Part shown: one piece after another, positions 1-5,964 of the stretch
Position numbering within the stretch: position 1 is the first letter of the stretch
How the letters are laid out: every line of letters starts with the position of its first letter
NCBI GenBank assembly: GCA_002498205.1
Contig: DAGQ01000085.1
Span: 1 to 7,691, forward strand
From: Euryarchaeota archaeon UBA596
GTDB lineage: Archaea; Thermoplasmatota; Poseidoniia; Poseidoniales; Poseidoniaceae
Reading direction: 5' to 3'
Length of the DNA stretch: 7,691 nucleotides
Notes under the pieces: model-generated
Told to the model about the DNA's origin: nothing
What the model saw: only the letters and a program-made list of their open reading frames with translations
Databases searched by the model: none
Made by a program: the position numbers and the translations under genes

Positions 1-740
1 AGTTGTTCTTCTCTTTCTAACAATCTATCTTGGTGGAGACCTTCTAATCTGACTTCTTCTGTTTCAATTTCAGTATTAAATTGTGTTTCTAAATCTTTTC
101 TTATTTGATCATTAATTGCATTTGATTGTTCAAAAAATGCTTGGTTAAATTCTATTTCTAATCTTTCTCTATGGAAATCTAATCTTTTTTGATATTCATT
201 TTTTAGTTCTTTTTCTAATCTAGATGTGGTATGATTTCTAAAATCCTCAAGTTTTCTTTCTTTTTCCGTTCGAATTTGATCAAACAATTGCCCCTGTTCT
301 CTTACTAGACGTTGCTCAAATTCATCACGTAAAATCAACTCATTATTTTTCATTGTTTCTTGTTGTAATTTGGTTAAATCAGATTCCATGTCTCTTCTCC
401 ATTCTGATTCAAGTTGTTCAAGGGTCAATTGGTGTTGTAAATCTAGTTCCATTGAAACATTTTTCTTAATGCTTTGTAATCTTTCATTTTGTTCTAATAA
501 TCTCAATCTTTTTTCACGATTGATGTTAAGTTTAATTTGTTGTTCTCCTCTTCTTCTTTGAGATTCAGTAATTGTATGTGAAGTAGTTACACTACTATTT
601 CCTGTAATTGAATTCCTTAATGCAGCAAGGTTTGGTTTCTCCTTATTTGCAATTTTATTCATGTCCATTGATATTTCATTATTACTGCTACCGCTAACGC
701 TCAAGCGCATCCCACCGATAATCACACGCATTCTTATCAT
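1..740 (-). CDS. Coiled-coil protein of unknown function, N-terminal part (3' end beyond window)
   Basis: This frame stays open from 740 to the left edge with no stop, giving about 246 residues of an incomplete protein. I do not recognise a family. The first 60 or so residues are polar and Ser/Asn-rich. From about residue 60 onward the chain is almost entirely Glu, Gln, Arg, Lys, Leu and Asn with no Pro or Cys, as in a long coiled coil. A motif of the form L-x-x-(E/Q)-(W/F/Y) recurs at residues 110-114, 137-141, 179-183, 194-198 and 217-221. There is no signal peptide or obvious membrane segment. The start is uncertain: in-frame ATGs lie at 740, 731 and 710, and the last has GGTGGG directly before it. 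A 72-base gap separates it from the zinc-ribbon gene, so it may have its own promoter. A cytoskeletal, structural or SMC-like role is possible but unsupported. Confidence 0.8.
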   Translation of the reverse strand, partial: MIRMRVIIGGMRLSVSGSSNNEISMDMNKIANKEKPNLAALRNSITGNSSVTTSHTITESQRRRGEQQIKLNINREKRLRLLEQNERLQSIKKNVSMELDLQHQLTLEQLESEWRRDMESDLTKLQQETMKNNELILRDEFEQRLVREQGQLFDQIRTEKERKLEDFRNHTTSRLEKELKNEYQKRLDFHRERLEIEFNQAFFEQSNAINDQIRKDLETQFNTEIETEEVRLEGLHQDRLLEREEQ

Positions 741-812
741 TATTAAACGAAGTAGGTATTAATTTTTGTAATGTAGCAAATTTAAGACTAAATATTAAAA
801 TCCAAATTTTTG

Positions 813-1226
813 TTAAAATTTTATTTTAATTTCCTTTTCACATGCAGGGCATTTTAGTAATTTTTCACCGGGTGTTCGCTTAACTCTTAATTTTCTTTCA
901 CAGCCTGGACAAGCAATTTCGCTTTTCATTATTTTTTTAGCTAAAGTAAATTTTTGGTTACAAGATGAGCATTTAAGTTTACAAGGTCTAGTACCAACTC
1001 CTGCGACTAAAACCTTTGAACAAGTAGGGCATGCAATACGTTCATTTTTCCATTCATGTTCCAATGAAGGCAATTTTACATTAACCTTTGCAGAACAACT
1101 ACCACACGTTTTTTCACCGGGTCCTTCAGGTAGCAATGCATCACATTTAGGACAATATGTTGGAGGTATATCTACATTAGATGAAATTGTAATATTTGCC
1201 TCTTCAATAATTTCATCCTCTGTCAT
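813..1226 (-). CDS. Triple zinc-ribbon protein, function unknown
   Basis: A 137-residue soluble protein built from three consecutive four-cysteine zinc ribbons. The ligand pairs are C25/C28 with C41/C44, C66/C69 with C86/C89, and C106/C109 with C126/C129. Each first knuckle reads CPxC, and one extra cysteine (C82) lies in the middle ribbon. A short acidic N-terminus of about 20 residues precedes them, and the C-terminus is Lys/Ile-rich. Tandem ribbons of this kind bind structural zinc and often mediate protein or nucleic-acid contacts, but no specific function can be assigned. The ATG at 1226 has a strong Shine-Dalgarno (GAGGTG) that overlaps the stop codon of the upstream ArsR-like gene 10 bases away, so the two are almost certainly co-transcribed and perhaps translationally coupled. 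The context suggests a role linked to metal handling or to the regulator. That is inference. Confidence 0.88.
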   Translation of the reverse strand: MTEDEIIEEANITISSNVDIPPTYCPKCDALLPEGPGEKTCGSCSAKVNVKLPSLEHEWKNERIACPTCSKVLVAGVGTRPCKLKCSSCNQKFTLAKKIMKSEIACPGCERKLRVKRTPGEKLLKCPACEKEIKIKF

Positions 1227-1236
1227 TTTTTCACCT

Positions 1237-1725
1237 CTAACGTCCTTTAGAAACTACAATTATGCCTCCAGGGACAAAAGTAAACGGTAAACCTAAATCA
1301 ATTCCAAATTCTTTAGCGATTGCATTTATAGCGTTTTTTGCATTTATAGCATCTACAGCAGAAGAACTAATAGGGATAAACCTCAGTTCACCACCTCCTT
1401 CTAATAATGTAATAATTTCAGATGGAATCTGATTAACCCAACTAGCATCACTTGAAGAAATAGGATCACTAGATGAAGTTTTAGGGACTTCAATTTTCTC
1501 TGTAACTTTCCAAAATTTTGCTCTACCTTGGTCTCTATGATTTTCAACTAATCCTGCTTCTTGTAATTGTTTCAAATGATGATAAAGATGGTATCTTGTA
1601 ACTTTAATTTCTTTTTCTAATTCTACAGTGGCCATTTCTTCTTTAGCACATAAAATGCTGTACATAGCTGCACGTGTAGGGTGTGCTAGAGCAATTTGTT
1701 TCGGATCTCCACGTATCTTTGTCAT
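1237..1725 (-). CDS. ArsR-like winged helix-turn-helix transcriptional regulator
   Basis: From the ATG at 1725 this is a 162-residue cytoplasmic DNA-binding protein. Residues about 8-77 form an ArsR-like winged helix: a conserved HPTRAAMYSIL first helix, a recognition-helix segment RYHLYHHLKQLQEAGLV, and a wing ending in RAKFWKVTEK. A Ser-rich linker (about 83-94) leads to a C-terminal domain of some 60 residues that I do not recognise. The Cys motif of classical metal-sensing ArsR proteins (ELCVCD in the recognition-region helix) is absent; only one cysteine is present (C26), while His46, His49 and His50 cluster in the recognition helix. I chose 1725 because AAGG sits 5 bases before it; in-frame alternatives are ATG 1740 and TTG 1764. 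It lies just downstream of the P-type ATPase and 10 bases before the zinc-ribbon gene, so regulation of that cluster is a reasonable guess. Confidence 0.85.
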   Translation of the reverse strand: MTKIRGDPKQIALAHPTRAAMYSILCAKEEMATVELEKEIKVTRYHLYHHLKQLQEAGLVENHRDQGRAKFWKVTEKIEVPKTSSSDPISSSDASWVNQIPSEIITLLEGGGELRFIPISSSAVDAINAKNAINAIAKEFGIDLGLPFTFVPGGIIVVSKGR

Positions 1726-1754
1726 ATCAACCTTGAACATAGGTAAACTATTGA

Positions 1755-1762
1755 GATATATC
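1755..1762 (-). promoter_or_regulatory. Possible internal TATA box before the ArsR-like gene
   Basis: GATATATC, itself a perfect 8-bp palindrome, lies about 30 bases before the chosen ATG at 1725, in the short gap after the ATPase stop codon. Transcription from it would begin near 1733 and leave a leader of a few bases, so the regulator and zinc-ribbon genes may also be expressed separately from the ATPase. Its position also argues against translation starting at the TTG at 1764. Confidence 0.35.
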
Positions 1763-1771
1763 AAATGGTCG

Positions 1772-4700
1772 CTAATTTAATATTGCTTTAATAACTTCTT
1801 TTGAATCCTCATAAAGCTCTTTGAAAATTTTTGAGAGAATAGATAATATGTTAAAATTCTTGTTTTCATTTTCATTATCTAAACTTGATTTTTCATCGAA
1901 TTGATAGGAACCTAATCTCATAGCATTGAGAATTACTAATAGTACAGAAAACTCATGTGCTAAAACATTAAGCCATAATTGGTCATTTTTACCAGAAATT
2001 ACAGAGACAACTAATAATAAAGTCAATGAAATCGAAACAACTAAATTTTGAATTACAATATTTCTTGTTTTTCTTGATAATTCACATAATGAAGAAATTA
2101 GGTCTGGTCTTTCTGAAGGTATCATTACATCTGCAGAATCAAGATTTAATTGCTCTTTATTCCCAACTGAAATTCCAACATCTGCTTTTGCCATTGCCGC
2201 CGCATCATTAAATCCATCTCCAGCCATAAGGGTAATGTGAGTCGTAGATCTTTGCTCAACCCAATCTACTTTTTGTTCTGGAGTTAAGCCGCCTCTACAG
2301 ATATCTACAGGTATGCCTAGGTCATTTGCTGTTTTATTAACAGATTCTTGATTATCTCCGCTTAGTAATTCTACTTTTATATCTTGTTTGTGTAAATTTA
2401 CAATTAATTTAGAAGAGTTTGGATTTAGTGCGTCAGAAGCAAATCCGAATGCAGCAATAGCATTATTTCCTTTTGTTAATATTGAAATTCCTGTGGCTTC
2501 AATGTTTTCTAATTTCTCTAGAAGATCATTAGAAATTATATATCCTTGTTTTTTAATCCAATTTAAATTTCCAATGGCTACATTTTCTCCATTATATTTT
2601 CCAGTGACTCCTCCATCGCCATCAATTAGATTTTGAATTTTAAATGGTTGAATATTTTCCTTATTGCTTTTATCAATTATTGCTGATGCATATGGATGAT
2701 TTGAAGATAATTCTAAACCAGCAGAAATTCCAATAATTGTTTTCATTTTTGCTCCTTTAGTTGAAACTATTTTTGTTATTTGTGGCCGACCTTCTGTTAA
2801 AGTACCTGTTTTATCAAGTAAAGCAAGATTAACTTTAGCTATACGTTCTAAAACATCCCCTCCCTTCGCAATTACACCCTTATTCGAAGCCATTGAAATT
2901 GAAATTGAATGGGGGATTGGTGCACAAATTAATAATGCACAAGGACATGCAGTAACCCATAATAATAATATTACTTTGATTCTATTACCGTCTCCAATGA
3001 TAGATTCAGGAATCATTAATGCAACAAACATTGATCCAAAAAGAACTAGTGGAACCCAAATATTTGTGAATAATTCTAAGATGGAATGTAAGCGAGTTGG
3101 TGATTCTTGATACTGTTTAGTTGTTTCAATTAATTCACTTAAGCGGGTATCAGCTCCAGTTGCAGTCGTTTCTACCACTATAGGTCCACGAGTTAGGATT
3201 AATCCAGCTTCAATAAAATCTCCTTTATTGAGATTTATTGGTAATGCTTCTCCTGTAAGTGCTGATTTGTCAACTAATCCTTCTCCCGAAATAATATTTC
3301 CATCTATGGGGATTATTTCACCGGTTCTAATTTCAATATGGTCTCCAATATTTAATAATCCTACAGGAACCATTTCTGAATTGTTTCTGTTATTTAGTGT
3401 ATTTTCGGTATCTAAAGCAAGCTTAAATGAATTAATTTTAACAATTTTTGAAATATCGGTTGATTTCTTAACTAGTCTTGCATCATTTGGGATTCTATTT
3501 AATCCACCCTGCATAGATTCTCTTGCTTTTTTAATTGCAGAGGTTTCTAAATTGTTAGCTAATGCAATTAAAACAATTATTAGTAATGCTTCAAACCATG
3601 CATGTAGGAACATAGCACCCAATATAGCCATTGAAATCAAAGTTTCAAAACTTAATTGTAATCTTTTAACACTCTCAATAGCCTTCTTTCTAAGTTGATT
3701 AGAACTAATAATAATCACAGGTAAAGCAATCAAATATTGTAGTTGATATTCTAGTGAATTAACATTTCCGTTTTTATCTACTAAAAATTGGATTAAAAAT
3801 ACTATTGGTAAAAAGATTAAACCAATAATCCCATCAAGTAATTGTTTTTGATCGGGACGTAAACCCCATTCGCCACCTTTTGGTTTCAGTGAGGTTTTTT
3901 GTTCAAGAGCTTCATCAAGTGCCTTCTGAAACTCTTTAGTTAATTCACCATCTATTTTTGTAGGTAATCTGATGAACACTTTATCTTCTTCAATTCTACT
4001 TTCGAGTACTCCTGGCTGAATATTTATACGATTAATTAATTTATTTTCATTTAAATTTAATTTTTTAAATGTATTTTTTGAAGAAATACCTTCAATTTCC
4101 CACCATTTTGCATTGGGGGCATATCCTAAATCACAAAGTATGCTGTTTACTTTAGAAATTGTTTGTAATTCAAGGTCTATTTCAAAATGTACTAATGTTG
4201 TCGTGATTGATACTTCAGTTTTCTCAATGCCTTTTAATGAATTAAGTGATTTAGTAATTTTTAATGCACAATCTGGACAATCAATTCCAAAAACTTCCCA
4301 ACCAATATTCCAAATACCACCTACAGAAGAAGACAACCCCAAATCGACTTCTTTTAAATTTGTATTTTCAGAGGATAAATTATCCTTAGAATTATTTGAA
4401 TTATAACCTAATATAAATTCTGAAAAAGTAAATGTTGAAGCTAAAAACAAGATCGTACTAAATGATAAAAAAGTGTATATCGCCCAAGTGGGATAGTCTA
4501 ATACTCTACGGTTTTCTAAAATTTCTGTTTCTAAATATTCTAAATCATAATATATGATTAGACGCCATAAGATTGCAAAAATTAATAATTGATAGGAAAA
4601 CTTAGTTAATTTGTCTAATAACTTAGAATAATCATAATTCTTTTCTATTTTATTTTCATTTATTAATATTGCATTACTTTCTGATTTATTATTACTTTTT

Positions 4701-4795
4701 ACTTTAACATTTTCAGGTTTGATTTTTGGCTCCATGGTTCCTTTCTCTTCATCTGGAAGAAATAAAAAATCATCGTCATTACCTGAGTCTGACAC
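1772..4795 (-). CDS. P1B-type heavy-metal-translocating P-type ATPase
   Basis: A 1007-residue membrane pump that uses ATP to move a soft or transition metal ion across the cytoplasmic membrane. In order: an acidic, Asn-rich N-terminus; two extra hydrophobic segments (about 66-84 and 103-128); an HMA metal-binding domain with GIDCPDC (C173, C176); a second HMA-like stretch from 231 without cysteines; membrane helices from about 318; actuator motif TGE (514-516); CPC in the ion-pathway helix (617-619); phosphorylation motif DKTGT (D661); HP (700-701); GDGFND (859-864); and two last helices (about 912-934 and 939-960), the final one with HEFS (947-950). The family core is certain. The metal is not, because the last helices match neither the copper nor the zinc signature. 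Length exceeds the usual 700-850 residues because of N-terminal additions, an insertion near 443-474 and a 45-residue acidic tail. The GTG start is supported by GGAG 4-5 bases upstream. Confidence 0.96.
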   Translation of the reverse strand: MSDSGNDDDFLFLPDEEKGTMEPKIKPENVKVKSNNKSESNAILINENKIEKNYDYSKLLDKLTKFSYQLLIFAILWRLIIYYDLEYLETEILENRRVLDYPTWAIYTFLSFSTILFLASTFTFSEFILGYNSNNSKDNLSSENTNLKEVDLGLSSSVGGIWNIGWEVFGIDCPDCALKITKSLNSLKGIEKTEVSITTTLVHFEIDLELQTISKVNSILCDLGYAPNAKWWEIEGISSKNTFKKLNLNENKLINRINIQPGVLESRIEEDKVFIRLPTKIDGELTKEFQKALDEALEQKTSLKPKGGEWGLRPDQKQLLDGIIGLIFLPIVFLIQFLVDKNGNVNSLEYQLQYLIALPVIIISSNQLRKKAIESVKRLQLSFETLISMAILGAMFLHAWFEALLIIVLIALANNLETSAIKKARESMQGGLNRIPNDARLVKKSTDISKIVKINSFKLALDTENTLNNRNNSEMVPVGLLNIGDHIEIRTGEIIPIDGNIISGEGLVDKSALTGEALPINLNKGDFIEAGLILTRGPIVVETTATGADTRLSELIETTKQYQESPTRLHSILELFTNIWVPLVLFGSMFVALMIPESIIGDGNRIKVILLLWVTACPCALLICAPIPHSISISMASNKGVIAKGGDVLERIAKVNLALLDKTGTLTEGRPQITKIVSTKGAKMKTIIGISAGLELSSNHPYASAIIDKSNKENIQPFKIQNLIDGDGGVTGKYNGENVAIGNLNWIKKQGYIISNDLLEKLENIEATGISILTKGNNAIAAFGFASDALNPNSSKLIVNLHKQDIKVELLSGDNQESVNKTANDLGIPVDICRGGLTPEQKVDWVEQRSTTHITLMAGDGFNDAAAMAKADVGISVGNKEQLNLDSADVMIPSERPDLISSLCELSRKTRNIVIQNLVVSISLTLLLVVSVISGKNDQLWLNVLAHEFSVLLVILNAMRLGSYQFDEKSSLDNENENKNFNILSILSKIFKELYEDSKEVIKAILN

Positions 4796-4848
4796 ACAAC
4801 TCCTACTGCAATCATATCATTAATAATTCTCTGTATTGAGGACATTTA

Positions 4849-4856
4849 TCTTTAAA
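4849..4856 (-). promoter_or_regulatory. Probable TATA box of the P-type ATPase transcription unit
   Basis: TTTAAAGA on the minus strand fits the archaeal box A consensus and stands about 54 bases before the GTG start at 4795. A start of transcription about 25 bases downstream would leave a leader of roughly 30 bases containing the GGAG ribosome binding site. The surrounding DNA is AT-rich, so chance matches are common. Confidence 0.4.
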
Positions 4857-4864
4857 AATTTTCT

Positions 4865-4888
4865 AATTGAAAAATTAATTTTACAATT
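4865..4888. repeat. 24-bp near-perfect palindrome between tRNA-Leu and the ATPase gene
   Basis: Arms AATTG and CAATT flank a central AATTAATT-like core; 11 of 12 symmetric base pairs match. It sits just upstream of the putative ATPase TATA box, where a dimeric winged-helix regulator could bind, and just downstream of the tRNA gene, where it and the T-runs at 4870-4874 and 4854-4858 (minus strand) could end the tRNA transcript. The sequence alone does not decide between operator, terminator and chance in AT-rich DNA. Confidence 0.45.
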
Positions 4889-4911
4889 GACTTTTTTAAC
4901 GGCTTTTAAGG

Positions 4912-4993
4912 TGCCGAGGGCAGGATTCGAACCTGCGAACCGCTAGGGAGAGGATCTTGAATCCCCCGGAGTTGACCGCTTTCCTACCTCGGC
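4912..4993 (-). tRNA. tRNA-Leu(CAA): tRNA-Leu (anticodon CAA)
   Basis: The minus strand folds into a complete 82-base type II tRNA. The acceptor stem is GCCGAGG with CCTCGGC, followed by discriminator A. Positions 8-9 are TA. The D stem is GGA/TCC with GG in the loop. The anticodon stem is GGGGA/TCCTC (one G-T pair) with loop TTCAAGA, placing anticodon CAA at 4957-4959, which reads UUG leucine codons. A 13-base variable arm is typical of Leu/Ser tRNAs, and the T arm GCAGG-TTCGAAT-CCTGC is canonical. No intron is seen. The base after the discriminator-CC is T, so CCA is not encoded and must be added enzymatically. It lies on the same strand as the ATPase gene 116 bases downstream, and is divergent from the GINS-like gene. 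Confidence 0.97.
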
Positions 4994-5037
4994 AGCATTC
5001 ATACTCGAAGTTTTACACATTTCAGCCTTGTCGTTTA

Positions 5038-5050
5038 ATGAATAATTCAT
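5038..5050. repeat. 13-bp inverted repeat in the tRNA-Leu/gins51 divergent promoter region
   Basis: ATGAAT-A-ATTCAT is a perfect palindrome with a one-base centre. It lies 33 bases before the GINS-like start codon and 45 bases before the tRNA 5' end, within TATA-like AT-rich sequence on both strands, so it may serve as a shared promoter element for the two divergent genes. No other feature is visible between 4994 and 5082 apart from the AAGGT ribosome binding site at 5069-5073. Confidence 0.35.
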
Positions 5051-5082
5051 AACCCGTCATGTTTTGTTAAGGTTTGGCAGGC

Positions 5083-5964
5083 ATGGTTAAAGACGAGACT
5101 ACGGAGACTTCAATTGACGCAAATTTAGCTAAACAAATTGAAGAAGAACTTCATGCTGTTTTAAGAAGACAGATTAATCGAAGTGGGCCTGTGCCTTTAC
5201 CAAGAAAGGATTTTTGGAGAAAAATTTCAGAATTATGTAATTTTCTAGAAGTAGAAGTAAATAGATTAGGAAAAGCTGAAGGATGGAGTTTACGTACTCA
5301 GGCTGCAGCTAAAAGACAATCAAATATCCGTAGAGCCTCTTCAGAATTAGCTAGGAAACGTTTAGTTTCAATGTTAGAACATTCTACTACAAATTTATTT
5401 AATGCAAACCCCTTTCCTGGAGATGGATTAATAAAATCAGGAATAGAATCTATGGATTGGAGTAAACATGATTCAAATGAAAGAGCATTTTATTCACAGG
5501 TTGAGGACTTAATTCGTAAATTTAAAAGTGAAATCCATTGGGATAAAATACAATTTGGGGTATTGGGAGATTTTGATGATAATTCACTTAAGGTTCCCTT
5601 GGGAACTACACAACTTGATGATTTTATAGAAGAAGAAATTACTAAAGATGGCCCTCCAGAATTATTATTTATTGATTCAGAAAGTAAAGAAATGATAATG
5701 GATGAGTTTGAAGACGATGAAGAAAGAATCGCTAATGCAGAAAATTTCTTGGAAGAGCAATCAATATTACCTATTGAAGAAAGTATGAATGTTTCTGAGG
5801 TTCATAATATTCTAAGGATTAGAATTATTAAACAAGATGAAGAACCTTTTTTAGATTCCGAAGGTAAAGAATTTATTTTAACAACTGGAGATATACATCA
5901 GCTTGAGGAATCATTTGCAAGAATGCTAATTGATTTAGGTTATGCAGAATTAGCAGAACTCTAA
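5083..5964 (+). CDS. gins51: GINS-complex protein, Gins51-like (Sld5/Psf1 family)
   Basis: A 293-residue soluble protein. The N-terminal part (about 16-105) is helical and resembles a GINS A domain, with PLPRKDFWRKISELCNFLE followed later by an Arg-rich SSELARKRLVSMLEHS helix. The last 50 residues (about 243-289) match the small beta-rich B domain of archaeal Gins51: LRIRIIKQDEEPFLD, then GKEFILTTGDIHQLE, then an Ala/Leu helix ending LIDLGYAEL. In archaea GINS binds MCM helicase and the Cdc45/RecJ-like protein at the replication fork. Between the domains lies a long, strongly acidic linker (about 175-240) that makes this protein much longer than the usual 180-200 residues. The ATG at 5083 has AAGGT 9 bases upstream; a TTG at 5074 in frame is less likely. 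The family assignment rests on pattern recognition by eye. Confidence 0.75.
   Translation: MVKDETTETSIDANLAKQIEEELHAVLRRQINRSGPVPLPRKDFWRKISELCNFLEVEVNRLGKAEGWSLRTQAAAKRQSNIRRASSELARKRLVSMLEHSTTNLFNANPFPGDGLIKSGIESMDWSKHDSNERAFYSQVEDLIRKFKSEIHWDKIQFGVLGDFDDNSLKVPLGTTQLDDFIEEEITKDGPPELLFIDSESKEMIMDEFEDDEERIANAENFLEEQSILPIEESMNVSEVHNILRIRIIKQDEEPFLDSEGKEFILTTGDIHQLEESFARMLIDLGYAELAEL

Noticed and set aside
1..560. Repeated TCTAATCT-like words resembling a DNA repeat array
   Set aside because: They are irregularly spaced and correspond to Arg-Leu-Glu codons of the coiled coil, so the protein explains them. No CRISPR-like regular repeats are present.
370..561. Plus-strand open frame of 63 codons
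   Set aside because: It lies opposite the coiled-coil gene and is Ser/Leu/Cys-rich as expected from reading Glu/Arg/Lys codons backwards; the minus frame is longer and protein-like.
741..812. Terminator or promoter in the gap between zinc-ribbon and coiled-coil genes
   Set aside because: The gap is AT-rich with a short TAAAATTTTA palindrome over the zinc-ribbon stop (814-823), but no convincing T-run or TATA box stands out from the background.
1726..1764. TTG start at 1764 for the ArsR-like protein
   Set aside because: The extra residues precede the domain, the TTG lies inside a TATA-like GATATATC region, and no ribosome binding site precedes it; ATG 1725 has AAGG at 5 bases.
3228..3698. 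Plus-strand open frame of 156 codons opposite the ATPase
   Set aside because: The ATPase frame on the other strand carries TGE and membrane motifs through this stretch, so this is a shadow; the same applies to smaller plus frames at 2026-2211, 2388-2636, 4113-4406, 6532-6768 and 6995-7261.
4912..4993. tRNA-Ser interpretation of the long-variable-arm tRNA
   Set aside because: The anticodon loop TTCAAGA gives CAA, which reads a leucine codon, and the discriminator is A as in archaeal tRNA-Leu.
5074..5082. TTG start at 5074 for the GINS-like protein
   Set aside because: The AAGGT motif directly abuts this TTG, too close to act as its ribosome binding site, but is well placed for the ATG at 5083.
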